Assembly: GCF_944380975.1 (NCBI RefSeq)
Contig: NZ_CALWJK010000002.1
Location: 101,766-149,253, forward strand
Length of the DNA stretch: 47,488 nucleotides
Source of the DNA: an uncultured Agathobaculum sp.
Lineage (GTDB): Bacteria > Bacillota > Clostridia > Oscillospirales > Butyricicoccaceae
Direction: 5' to 3'
This document shows positions 8,699 through 16,127 of this stretch, piece after piece (the stretch's first letter is position 1; every line of letters begins with the position of its first letter). The translations under genes were made by a program, and so were the position numbers. The notes beneath the pieces are model-generated. The model saw only the letters and a program-made list of their open reading frames with translations, was not told the origin of the DNA and did not search any database.

Positions 8699-9421
8699 AT
8701 GCAAATCGTAGCAGACCTGCATACCCACACCATTGCAAGCACACATGCCTATTCCACGGTTTATGAGATGGTGCGCGGCGCGAAAAATCGCGGACTGATC
8801 GCAATTGGTATTACCGATCATGGGCCGGACATGGTAGACGGGCCGCATGAGTGGCATTTTTCCAATCTGGATATCCTGCCGCGCCAAATCGAAGGCATCA
8901 CTGTGATTCGCGGCATTGAATTCAACATTTGTCCGGGCGGAGAACTGGATCACATGAAAGCGAGCAGCCTGAAGCCAATCGAGTTTGCGTTGGCATCCTT
9001 TCACGAATGCTGTTTTGCGCCTGCGACCAAAGCGGAGCATACCGAAGCGTTGGAAGTTGTGCTGCACGACAAGCGGGTGAATGCGCTGGGGCATCTCGGC
9101 AACGCAAACTATGATTTTGATAAGGAATATATTATTTCTCAGTGCAATCAATACGATAAGCTGGTGGAGATCAACGGCAACTCCTTTGCTATTCGCAAGG
9201 GCAGCCGGGAAAACTGCACGGAAATCGCTCAGCTATGCAAAAAGCACCAGGTGCCGATTGTTCTGAACAGCGATTCGCATATTGAGTATCGCGTTGGCTA
9301 TGTAGATAATGCTCTAGCCATGCTGGAGGAAATCGGATTTCCGGAAGAGCTGATTGTCAACAGCAGCAGGGAGCGACTGGATACGTATTTCCGCGGCCGC
9401 GGGCTGCATTTATTTGAATAA
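8699..9421 (+). CDS. PHP-domain phosphoesterase (YcdX-like)
   Basis: 240-residue protein of the PHP metal-dependent hydrolase family. Motif I is DLHTHTIASTHAYST (6-20), with GITDHGPDM, IRGIEFN, LGHLGNANYDFD and the late NSDSHIEYRVG, which together supply the trinuclear-metal ligands. The length and the THAYST signature match the YcdX branch of phosphatases rather than the longer histidinol-phosphatase (HisK) or DNA polymerase PHP domains. The substrate is not known. AAAGGAGC precedes the ATG. The ROK kinase gene starts 21 nt downstream, so the two are probably co-transcribed. Confidence 0.88.
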   Translation: MQIVADLHTHTIASTHAYSTVYEMVRGAKNRGLIAIGITDHGPDMVDGPHEWHFSNLDILPRQIEGITVIRGIEFNICPGGELDHMKASSLKPIEFALASFHECCFAPATKAEHTEALEVVLHDKRVNALGHLGNANYDFDKEYIISQCNQYDKLVEINGNSFAIRKGSRENCTEIAQLCKKHQVPIVLNSDSHIEYRVGYVDNALAMLEEIGFPEELIVNSSRERLDTYFRGRGLHLFE

Positions 9422-9442
9422 ACGGAAGGGACGGAAAAGAAT

Positions 9443-10363
9443 ATGCGGATTGGCATTGATCTGGGAGGAACATCGGTCAAGGCAGCACTGTGCGAAGAGG
9501 ATGGCACGCTGTTGGCAAAGCAGAGCACGCCGACCAGAACGGGAGATGCGGCTGGTTTGTGCGCAGACATGAAGCTGCTTGCGCTGGCGCTGTGCGGAGA
9601 GCGCGGCATTGCGGCAAGTCAGGTGACCAGCATCGGAATCGGCGTACCCGGTTCGTTCGATAAGGAGACCTGCACGCTGAAATTCGGTACAAACCTCGGC
9701 ATGAGCAATGTTTGCTTTGCCGATGCGTTTCAGCCGGAGTTTACCTGCGCAGTGCAGCTCGACAACGATGCCAACTGTGCGGCTTTGGGCGAGGCAACAG
9801 CGGGTGCAGCCAAGAATGCGCGTAATATGCTGATGGTCACGCTGGGCACCGGCGTGGGCGGCGGCATCATCATTGACGGCAAGCTCTATACCGGCTGCAA
9901 CGGCATTGCAGGTGAAATGGGACATGTCGTGATCCAGCGTGACGGCGATCCCTGCAACTGTGGCCGAAAGGGATGCTTGGAAGCGTATGCGTCCGCGGCG
10001 GCCTTTGTCAAATTTGCAGAGCGCGCATTGTCAGAGGGACGTGAGAGCCTGCTCAGCAAAAATGCGGGTCATCTGAATGCAAAGATGATTTGCGATGCAG
10101 TGGATGCGGGCGATTTGCTGGCACGGGAATTGTTTGATGATTATTGCGTCAATCTTGCCAGCGGTCTGGCCAGCTATATCAACATCTTCCAGCCGGAGTG
10201 CTTGGTATTGGGCGGCGGTTTGGCCGGTTATGGGGAAAAGCTGCTGGATCCGCTGCGCCGTCTGACGGCGCCGCAAACCTTCCGCAGCGATAAGCGCAAC
10301 ACCGAAATTGTATGTGCTTCACTTGGTAACGATGCAGGTTTGATTGGCGCGGCAATGCTGTAA
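9443..10363 (+). CDS. ROK family sugar kinase, probably glucokinase
   Basis: 306-residue cytoplasmic kinase. The N-terminal phosphate-binding motif is GIDLGGTSVK (4-13). The catalytic stretch has LDNDANCAALGE and LGTGVGGGIIIDG. The zinc motif CNCGRKGCLE is present after GEMGH. These are ROK-family hallmarks. Sequence flow and length fit the glucokinase subgroup (glucose to glucose-6-phosphate), but fructokinase or N-acetylmannosamine kinase cannot be excluded. An ATG after GGAAGGGACGG is the likely start. It sits in an apparent two-gene unit with the PHP protein, and a perfect palindromic terminator follows. Confidence 0.9.
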   Translation: MRIGIDLGGTSVKAALCEEDGTLLAKQSTPTRTGDAAGLCADMKLLALALCGERGIAASQVTSIGIGVPGSFDKETCTLKFGTNLGMSNVCFADAFQPEFTCAVQLDNDANCAALGEATAGAAKNARNMLMVTLGTGVGGGIIIDGKLYTGCNGIAGEMGHVVIQRDGDPCNCGRKGCLEAYASAAAFVKFAERALSEGRESLLSKNAGHLNAKMICDAVDAGDLLARELFDDYCVNLASGLASYINIFQPECLVLGGGLAGYGEKLLDPLRRLTAPQTFRSDKRNTEIVCASLGNDAGLIGAAML

Positions 10364-10383
10364 AAGATAAGATATTGTAACAT

Positions 10384-10420
10384 AAGCGGAGCATTTGTAA
10401 TATTACAAATGCTCCGCTTT
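10384..10420 (+). terminator. Perfect palindrome terminator after ROK kinase
   Basis: 18-nt arm AAGCGGAGCATTTGTAAT followed at once by its exact complement (10402-10419). The centre must open to form a hairpin, and a short T-rich tail follows. Confidence 0.75.
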
Positions 10421-10433
10421 CTGACAAGTGGCA

Positions 10434-10462
10434 TTGAATTTCGAGCCGTTTCGTGATAAAAT
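10434..10462 (+). promoter_or_regulatory. Promoter of the amidase gene
   Basis: TTGAAT (10434-10439), 17-bp spacer, TAAAAT (10457-10462), about 48 nt before the ATG. Confidence 0.6.
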
Positions 10463-10510
10463 ACATACCAAATAAGCACTTATTCATGCGGGACGGCACG
10501 GAGGTTTTAC

Positions 10511-12292
10511 ATGCGTTTCAAGCGAATCATCGCGTTACTGTGCGCGGCCATTTACATAACTATATCAGGAGCGGCGGCGGCAGAACTGCCGCAGACAGCG
10601 CTTTCGGGCGAATCAGAAAGCCTGATTTCTTCAGAGGTAGAGACGGCGGAACAGGCATCAACCCAGACGGACCTGCCGGTGGCGCGGGCGACAGCTTTGA
10701 AGATCGTACCTTCTACGCACCATGTAGAGGTCAACGGTGAGGCAGTCAATCCGCAGGCCTATAATATTGACGGCTATAACTATTTCAAACTGCGCGATCT
10801 GGCTTATTTGCTCAATGGTACTACCATGTCGTTCAATGTCACATGGGATAGCAGTAAGAATGCGGTCAACCTGATTTCCGGACAAGCCTATACGGTTGTC
10901 GGTGGGGAAATGACGGTAGCATCAACGACTTCACTGCGCGTGCAGGAGTCTACGTCAAAGGTGCTGTTGGATGGCAGCGGCGTTTCCATCAAGGGATATA
11001 ACATCAACGGCAACAATTATTATAAAATTGCTGATGTATCTTCCGCTATCGGCTTCACGGCGGCTTATGAGAGCACGACTAAAACTGTGCAGATCAAAAC
11101 ACCATCGGCACCTGCGCCTGACCCGGAAGAACCGGATGAGCCAGAAGAACCAGACCAGCCGTTTGTGACGGGTATTTATCAGGTGAAGGTAGATTCAACG
11201 CTTTCGATTCGGTCGGGTCCGGGCACAAGCTATGCAATTGTCGGCCAGCTGTCCAACGGAGCGCAGATCGTTGTGGACGAACTCAAAAACGGTTGGGCGC
11301 ATATCAAAAATACCAGCGGGTATTGCAGCGCGGATTATTTGACGCGGATAAAGGATTATGGTGATGATTCGAATACGGAGGAACCAGAAGAACCGGACGA
11401 GCCGGAGGAACCAGAAGAACCGGAGGAACCGTTTGTGACAGGTGTCTATCGCGTGAAGGTTGATTCGTCCCTGTCGGTCCGTTCAGGTCCGGGGACGAGC
11501 TACAGTATCATAGGCCGCCTGCAAAACGGTGATGAAATCGTCGTAGACAGCGTGGAAAATGGCTGGGCGCATCTGATGGATACCAGCGCGGGCTCCGGAA
11601 GATATTGCAGTATGGATTATCTGACTCGTATTGGGGATTACGACACCAATCAAGGTGAGCCGGAAGATCCGGTTGACCCGCCGAGAACTTCGCATCTGGA
11701 TGGAAAGATGACGGTCATCGTGGATGCAGGTCATGGCGGAAGTGATGTCGGCGCACATAATGCTGATATGTCGCTGGACGAAAAGCATGTGAATCTGTAT
11801 GTGGCGCAATATCTGCAATCCTATTTGGAGGATGCGGGCATCAACGTGATCATGGTGCGTGATACGATGGAAGACGGCAGCTCGCTTTCGCTGCGCGGCA
11901 CTGTGATGGAGCAATATGCTTCGTCTGCGGATTTGTTCTTCAGCATTCATCATAATGCTGCTAATACAACGGCGCGCGGTGCGGAGGTGCTCGCGCAGAT
12001 CGCGGATAAAAACGGCGGCCCAAGCAAGATTTTGGGTGAGGCGCTGCTGGACGAGTACAGTGAACTCGGCATCCCGATTCGGCAGGTGGTGTTCAAGGAA
12101 GGCAGCAACGGAGATTATTATTATACCAACCGCATTGCGGCGTCTTTGTTCATTCCCGCAGTGACAAGTGAATTCTGTTTCATTGACAATGAAGAAGATC
12201 AGAAATTCATTGACAGCGAAGAAGAATGGCAGGCAGAGGCGCGTGCGCAGTATAATGCAATCATGTACTATTTCACGCAGGTAGAATATTAA
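10511..12292 (+). CDS. Secreted modular N-acetylmuramoyl-L-alanine amidase
   Basis: 593-residue cell-wall hydrolase that cleaves the lactyl-peptide bond of peptidoglycan. Order: signal peptide (about 1-24); copper-amine-oxidase-like N-terminal repeats (about 70-196) with NIDGYNYFKLRDLAYLLNG and a second NINGNNYYKIADV copy; Pro/Glu linker (203-217); SH3b domain 1 (218-283); second Pro/Glu linker (288-307); SH3b domain 2 (308-377); Amidase_3 catalytic domain (about 400-592). Zinc ligands are H408 in DAGHGG, E424 and H480 in SIHHNA; the catalytic Glu is E554 in TSEFCF. SH3b modules probably bind wall peptide. GGAGG precedes the ATG. A small Cys-rich gene lies 22 nt downstream. Confidence 0.95.
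   Translation: MRFKRIIALLCAAIYITISGAAAAELPQTALSGESESLISSEVETAEQASTQTDLPVARATALKIVPSTHHVEVNGEAVNPQAYNIDGYNYFKLRDLAYLLNGTTMSFNVTWDSSKNAVNLISGQAYTVVGGEMTVASTTSLRVQESTSKVLLDGSGVSIKGYNINGNNYYKIADVSSAIGFTAAYESTTKTVQIKTPSAPAPDPEEPDEPEEPDQPFVTGIYQVKVDSTLSIRSGPGTSYAIVGQLSNGAQIVVDELKNGWAHIKNTSGYCSADYLTRIKDYGDDSNTEEPEEPDEPEEPEEPEEPFVTGVYRVKVDSSLSVRSGPGTSYSIIGRLQNGDEIVVDSVENGWAHLMDTSAGSGRYCSMDYLTRIGDYDTNQGEPEDPVDPPRTSHLDGKMTVIVDAGHGGSDVGAHNADMSLDEKHVNLYVAQYLQSYLEDAGINVIMVRDTMEDGSSLSLRGTVMEQYASSADLFFSIHHNAANTTARGAEVLAQIADKNGGPSKILGEALLDEYSELGIPIRQVVFKEGSNGDYYYTNRIAASLFIPAVTSEFCFIDNEEDQKFIDSEEEWQAEARAQYNAIMYYFTQVEY
11162..11641 (+). repeat. Tandem SH3b-plus-linker duplication inside the amidase gene
   Basis: Two imperfect protein-level copies, 11162-11359 and 11432-11641. 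Both start FVTG(I/V)Y and share KVDS(T/S)LS(I/V)RSGPGTSY and NGWAH and DYLTRI. Each is preceded by a Pro/Glu linker of E-E-P/D-E-P units (11117-11161 and 11372-11431). The pattern points to an internal duplication. Confidence 0.85.
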
Positions 12293-12314
12293 CAAGAGAA
12301 AGGATATTGAATTT

Positions 12315-12719
12315 ATGACAGAACGGGCAGAACGGGCACAGCGCCTGCACGCGCAGGGCTATAACTGCGCGCAGGCGGTGGCTTGTGCATATTGCGACCA
12401 GTTTGGTATGGATGAGGAGACTGCATTCCGTGTTGCAGAGGGATTTGGTCTTGGTATGGGCATGATGGAGATGTGCGGTGCTCTGTCGGCTGTGTTCATG
12501 CTGGCAGGCTTGCGCGGCAGCAAGGGAACCGATCATCCAGGCGAGACAAAGGGACAGACGTACAAGACGACCAAGGCGTTGGCAGCAGCGTTCAAGGAGA
12601 AGAATGGAACCTATCTGTGTCGGGAGCTTAAAGGGGTTGTGGACGGAAAGGTGCGCCGCTCCTGCGACGGCTGTATTGAGGATGCATGCAAATTGGTTGA
12701 ACAAACTTTGGCAGAATAA
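12315..12719 (+). CDS. C-GCAxxG-C-C family redox-Cys protein
   Basis: 134-residue protein with the spaced cysteine pattern of the C_GCAxxG_C_C family: YNCAQAV (about residue 18), MCGALSAVFMLAG (about 54), a central C, and CDGC plus C near the C-terminus. Members are common in anaerobes and are presumed to bind an iron-sulfur or other metal centre. Their function is unknown. No signal peptide is present, so it is cytoplasmic. It follows the amidase by 22 nt with AGAAAGGA as ribosome binding site and is probably co-transcribed. The functional link to the amidase is unclear. A strong terminator follows. Confidence 0.85.
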   Translation: MTERAERAQRLHAQGYNCAQAVACAYCDQFGMDEETAFRVAEGFGLGMGMMEMCGALSAVFMLAGLRGSKGTDHPGETKGQTYKTTKALAAAFKEKNGTYLCRELKGVVDGKVRRSCDGCIEDACKLVEQTLAE

Positions 12720-12721
12720 TC

Positions 12722-12760
12722 AATTACCGCAGATGTCAAGGCATCTGCGGTAATTATTTT
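12722..12760 (+). terminator. Terminator after the C-GCAxxG protein
   Basis: Perfect 14-bp stem AATTACCGCAGATG / CATCTGCGGTAATT, 6-nt loop, then ATTTT. Confidence 0.9.
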
Positions 12761-12768
12761 ATCTTTTG

Positions 12769-12812
12769 TTCGACGAAATTCGACAAAGACAGAAACTGTT
12801 TGCGCGTAAAAT
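12769..12812 (+). promoter_or_regulatory. Candidate Spo0A-controlled promoter: two 0A-box-like sites and a -10
   Basis: TTCGACG (12769-12775) and TTCGACA (12779-12785) lie one helical turn apart. The second is an exact match to the Spo0A box TGTCGAA read on the other strand, and the first has one mismatch. A -10-like TAAAAT sits at 12807-12812, which puts the exact box against the position expected for a -35; no good -35 hexamer is present. That arrangement is typical of Spo0A-activated sigma-A promoters. Inference only. Confidence 0.4.
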
Positions 12813-12946
12813 GAATGAGAAAGACGATCCACAGGGGAACATGATACTGAAGAATGAAAACAGTATTATGGTGGAAATGAAGATAGAAGAAAGATGGGCG
12901 AGCGGGTCGGAAAACGCTGTGCAAGCAAGATAGGGGGGTGATACGA

Positions 12947-13153
12947 GTGGTTCGCTATGTGGTGACAAAAGGAAAGGCGGACGGCAGAGAGCAATATGGA
13001 ATTGCTGTTATGGGGGAACAGGAGCAAATGGACAGCATTGACGATATTGCATCTTCTTTGGAAGAAACCATGGTGCTGGCGGCTTTTCTTCAAGAAAATG
13101 GTGTTGCGGCTGTACATTTTCGGGACGTAGTGGAAGACTATTTGGCAAGGTAA
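12947..13153 (+). CDS. Small protein of unknown function (possibly DUF6514-like)
   Basis: 68-residue acidic protein beginning MVRYVVTKGK, with a central YGIAVM strand and an acidic helix, ending VHFRDVVEDYLAR. The pattern recalls small clostridial DUF6514 proteins, but I am not certain of that match. No signal peptide or membrane segment. The start is a GTG at 12947, set by the strong AGGGGGGTGAT just upstream; an in-frame GTG at 12938 lies inside that ribosome binding site. Upstream are two Spo0A-box-like sites and a -10, and a strong terminator follows, so it is a stand-alone unit. Function unknown. Confidence 0.65.
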   Translation: MVRYVVTKGKADGREQYGIAVMGEQEQMDSIDDIASSLEETMVLAAFLQENGVAAVHFRDVVEDYLAR

Positions 13154-13168
13154 AGCGGCAAAAATAAT

Positions 13169-13205
13169 ACGCGGCAGGAGTCGGGGGACTCCTGCCGCGT
13201 TTTTT
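13169..13205. terminator. Bidirectional terminator
   Basis: Perfect 14-bp stem ACGCGGCAGGAGTC / GACTCCTGCCGCGT, 4-nt G loop and T-run. It lies between the converging small gene and the chromate-type transporter genes. Confidence 0.9.
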
Positions 13206-13770
13206 AGAATCGGAACAATATGCCGAATAATGCTCCTACACCAATAAAGACGATGGGATGGATTTTGGGGAATTTCCAGATCGCAAAGGATAGGATGAGG
13301 AAAAATGCAATGGCAGGGATATTAAGCACTGAGACAAGGCTGGAGAGTCCGTTCCACAGCTCTGTGTGAAACAGGGAAGACGCAAATACCTCGAGCATGG
13401 CGCCAAAAATCAACCCGGCCGATGCGGGACGCAGTCCGTAAAATCCGTCCTGCACCAGAGGAGAATCACGGAAACGGGTCAGTGCGCGTGCGATGAGGAT
13501 GATGACAATCACAGAGGGGAGAACCAGCGAGAATGTCGCGGTCAGTGAGCCAAGGATACCCGCAGCTCGAAAGCCGGCATAAGTTGCAGAATTGACACCC
13601 ATCGGGCCCGGAGTGGATTCGGAAACCGCGATCATATCGAGCAGATCGCTGGAGGTGAACCAAGGGTATTTCTGGGCGATGTCCTGCAGAAACGGAAGCG
13701 TAGCCAAGCCACCGCCGACGGAAAACAGGCCGGTTTTGAAAAACTCCCAAAAAAGCTGTAGGAAAATCAT
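13204..13770 (-). CDS. Chromate transporter family protein, half-size subunit B
   Basis: 188-residue CHR-family membrane protein with about five to six helices. Family motifs are FFKTGLFSVGGGLATLPFL (about 10-28) and SESTPGPMGVNSATYAG, matching the conserved FxxGxxxFGGGxA...P and STPGP...N signatures. Half-size CHR proteins work as a pair with opposite membrane orientation, and the partner is the overlapping upstream gene. Members move chromate or related anions, but the natural substrate in gut anaerobes is not known. The overlap with the partner's stop is 4 nt. Confidence 0.9.
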   Translation of the reverse strand: MIFLQLFWEFFKTGLFSVGGGLATLPFLQDIAQKYPWFTSSDLLDMIAVSESTPGPMGVNSATYAGFRAAGILGSLTATFSLVLPSVIVIILIARALTRFRDSPLVQDGFYGLRPASAGLIFGAMLEVFASSLFHTELWNGLSSLVSVLNIPAIAFFLILSFAIWKFPKIHPIVFIGVGALFGILFRF

Positions 13771-14309
13771 ACGCGCCGCCTCCGGAGAAGTCCAAGCAAA
13801 ATGCCGGCGGTACCGGACAGAATGACCATAATCACAGGGGAGATACCGAAAAAGGCGACTGCTGCGAAGGTGATCAGCAGGATGAGAGCGGTCGGCACAT
13901 CCAATACGCTTTTCTTAGCCAGTTTCCAAACAGACTGCACGACCAGTGCGCAGACTGCAATACGCACACCGGAAAATGCGTTTTGCACAACCGGTAGATG
14001 GGCGAATTGCTGAATGAAAGCGGCAATGGTGATGATAATGACCAGAGAGGGGAATACCATTCCAGCTGTGGCACAGATAGCGCCTAAAATACCCCGCTGC
14101 TTATAGCCGGTGAAGGTTGCGGTGTTGACGGCAATCACGCCGGGAGTACACTGGCCGATTGCATAGTAATCCATCAACTCGTCTTCGGTTGTCCATGCCC
14201 GCTTTTCCACCACTTCCAGCTGCAAAATCGGCAGCATGGCATAGCCGCCGCCAAAGGTGCAGACGCCGATGCGGGCAAAGGTCAAAAACAAGTCCAGATA
14301 AGGATTCAA
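13767..14309 (-). CDS. Chromate transporter family protein, half-size subunit A
   Basis: 180-residue paralogue and partner of the downstream half-size CHR protein. It carries FARIGVCTFGGGYAMLPIL (about 10-28) and AIGQCTPGVIAVNTATFTGY, again the two diagnostic motifs, and ends in an Arg-rich cytoplasmic tail. The two adjacent genes encode one functional transporter of the split (short-chain) CHR type. GGAAGGGATG precedes the ATG. No promoter was clear in the roughly 70 nt upstream, which also contains the hairpin that ends the VOC gene. Confidence 0.9.
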   Translation of the reverse strand: MNPYLDLFLTFARIGVCTFGGGYAMLPILQLEVVEKRAWTTEDELMDYYAIGQCTPGVIAVNTATFTGYKQRGILGAICATAGMVFPSLVIIITIAAFIQQFAHLPVVQNAFSGVRIAVCALVVQSVWKLAKKSVLDVPTALILLITFAAVAFFGISPVIMVILSGTAGILLGLLRRRRV

Positions 14310-14379
14310 GGATACATCCCTTCCTTTCGCGCGTTAAAATAGGTGAGAGAAATGGACTGAACGCACATATGCAAAATGA

Positions 14380-14405
14380 AAGGCCGCCTGCATGGCAGCG
14401 GCCTT
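14380..14405 (-). terminator. Probable terminator after the VOC protein gene
   Basis: Minus-strand AAGGCCGC / GCGGCCTT stem with extra inner TGC/GCA pairing and a T-rich tail (TTCATTTTG). Confidence 0.6.
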
Positions 14406-14439
14406 CCTGTTTGTCATTGTGTTTTGACAGCAGGAAAAG

Positions 14440-14808
14440 TCACTTGCTGGGCACAATTTCCAGCCAATAGCCATCCGGATCGGAAATAAAATAAATTCCC
14501 ATTGCAGGGTTCTCAAAGCAGATGCAGCCCATCTCCTGATGCTTGCGATATGCGGCGGAATAGTCATCTACAACGAACGCCAGATGGATTTCGTTGTCGC
14601 CCAGATTGTACGGACGGTCCCAATCCCGCAGCCAGGTCAATTCCATCTGATGCTTGGAGACACCATCGCTCAGATAAACGATAATGTAGCTGCCATCTTC
14701 CGCGTTGATGCGGCGGACTTCGGTCAAACCGAGCGCTTCTTTGTAAAAAGCGAGTGAGCGATCAAGGTCGCGCACATTATAATTATTATGGGCAAAGGTA
14801 AACTGCAT
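14440..14808 (-). CDS. VOC / glyoxalase I-like protein
   Basis: 122-residue cytoplasmic protein of the vicinal oxygen chelate superfamily with two beta-alpha-beta-beta-beta modules. The first has RDLDRSLAFYKEALGLTEV and HQMELT; the second has EIHLAFVVDDYSAAY and ends SDPDGYWLEIVPS. The likely metal ligands (E in QMEL, H in IHLAF, E in WLEI) fit a lactoylglutathione-lyase-like site. The real substrate is uncertain, and many such genes are misnamed gloA. AAGGAGG precedes the ATG at 14808, so the longer frame to 14865 is rejected. Single-gene unit. Confidence 0.85.
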   Translation of the reverse strand: MQFTFAHNNYNVRDLDRSLAFYKEALGLTEVRRINAEDGSYIIVYLSDGVSKHQMELTWLRDWDRPYNLGDNEIHLAFVVDDYSAAYRKHQEMGCICFENPAMGIYFISDPDGYWLEIVPSK

Positions 14809-14838
14809 AAAGGGTATCCTCCTTAGTGTTGTGAAGTT

Positions 14839-14867
14839 ACTGTACCACGTTTTTGCAAAAAACACAA
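14839..14867 (-). promoter_or_regulatory. Promoter of the VOC gene
   Basis: Minus strand TTGTGT (14862-14867), 17-bp spacer, TACAGT (14839-14844). Confidence 0.4.
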
Positions 14868-14991
14868 TCGCTATCCGGAAATTTTACCGCAGTAGAACAT
14901 AAAACATACGGAAAACCTTTCTGTCATCTGCAAGGCAGATCAGGGGCAATCGGACAAAGCAAAGTGGCAAAGTGGCAAATAATAAAATTCA

Positions 14992-15020
14992 TTGCAAGAA
15001 AACGGGAAATATGGTATGAT
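14992..15020 (+). promoter_or_regulatory. trpS operon promoter
   Basis: TTGCAA (14992-14997), 17-bp spacer, TATGAT (15015-15020). It predicts a leader of about 65 nt, too short for a T-box. The rest of the 14868-14991 spacer shows only a small ATCTGC/GCAGAT hairpin and a short tandem AAAGTGGC repeat. Confidence 0.6.
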
Positions 15021-15091
15021 TATTGATAAGTATGGGGTGGTTTGCTTCGTACGAAAGAATCACAATCCATTGAGTAAGGGAAGTCATAGCT

Positions 15092-16102
15092 ATGAGCGAA
15101 AACCAGAAGCAAACAATTTTTTCCGGTGTGCAGCCGTCTGGTAAGCTGACATTGGGGAATTATCTTGGCGCAATTCGCAACTTTGAGCTTTTGCAGGAGG
15201 ATTACAACTGCATTTATTGCGTGGTTGATATGCATGCAATTACGGTTCGGCAGGATCCGGCGGCGCTGCGCCGCGCAACGCTGGAAGTTTTGGCACAGTA
15301 TATTGCCTGCGGACTGGATCCGGAAAAGAGCATTTTGTTTATCCAAAGTCACGTTCCGGCTCATGCAGAGTTGGCTTGGGTGCTCAACTGCTTTACCATG
15401 TTCGGAGAAGCATCCCGCATGACGCAGTTTAAGGACAAATCTGCAAAGCATGCGGATAATGTGAACGTTGGCCTGTTCACCTATCCGGTGCTGATGGCGG
15501 CAGATATTTTGCTGTATCAGACTAATCTTGTGCCGGTCGGCGTGGATCAGAGCCAGCATATTGAAATCTGCCGTGATATCGCAAACCGCTTTAACGGCGT
15601 GTACCCGAATACTTTCACCATTCCGGAAGGTCGCTATCCCAAGGCGGGAGAGGGCGCGAAGATCATGAGCCTGTCCGATCCGGAGAAAAAGATGAGCAAG
15701 TCGGATGAAAACCCCAACGGCTACATTCTGCTGATGGATAAGCCGGAGGACATTATGCGCAAGTTCAAACGCGCTGTGACGGATTCGGATTCCCGCATTG
15801 TGATGGATCCGGTTGGGAAGCCGGGTGTATCCAACCTGATTCAGATTTATGCGGTTGCCACGGGTAAATCTATTGCCGAAGTGGAGGCGGAATTTGCCGG
15901 CAAGGGTTACGGTGAGTTCAAGCCGGCGGTTGGTGAAGCGGTGGTTGAGCTGCTGCGCCCGATTCGTGAAAAGACCGAGGATCTGCTGCGCAATAAGGAT
16001 TATCTCGAGCAGGTTTATACAGAAGGCGCGCAGAAAGCGTCTTATTTGGCGCGCAAGACGCTGAGCAAGGTTTACCGGAAGGTTGGCTTTGTGGGACGTT
16101 AA
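15092..16102 (+). CDS. trpS: Tryptophanyl-tRNA synthetase
   Basis: 336-residue class I aminoacyl-tRNA synthetase that charges tRNA-Trp. The HIGH-equivalent is PSGKLTLGN (15-23), VDMHAI and GVDQSQHIE (Trp/AMP pocket) follow, and the second signature is KKMSKSDEN. Length matches bacterial TrpS. The ATG follows GTAAGGGAAG. It leads a compact operon into tagO (25 nt gap). No T-box or trp leader is visible, so tRNA-dependent control is not supported. Confidence 0.98.
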   Translation: MSENQKQTIFSGVQPSGKLTLGNYLGAIRNFELLQEDYNCIYCVVDMHAITVRQDPAALRRATLEVLAQYIACGLDPEKSILFIQSHVPAHAELAWVLNCFTMFGEASRMTQFKDKSAKHADNVNVGLFTYPVLMAADILLYQTNLVPVGVDQSQHIEICRDIANRFNGVYPNTFTIPEGRYPKAGEGAKIMSLSDPEKKMSKSDENPNGYILLMDKPEDIMRKFKRAVTDSDSRIVMDPVGKPGVSNLIQIYAVATGKSIAEVEAEFAGKGYGEFKPAVGEAVVELLRPIREKTEDLLRNKDYLEQVYTEGAQKASYLARKTLSKVYRKVGFVGR

Positions 16103-16127
16103 ATACCGTCTTTAAGGGGAAAAAACG

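Noticed and set aside
13204-14309. Chromate-type transporter as a chromate resistance island
   Set aside because: Paired half-size CHR proteins are common in gut Firmicutes; no regulator or other metal genes are present, and there is no sign of transfer.
15021-15091. Possible T-box in the trpS leader (GGGGTGGTTTGC resembles a T-box core)
   Set aside because: The leader from the best promoter is only about 65 nt, with no specifier stem and no terminator/antiterminator pair.
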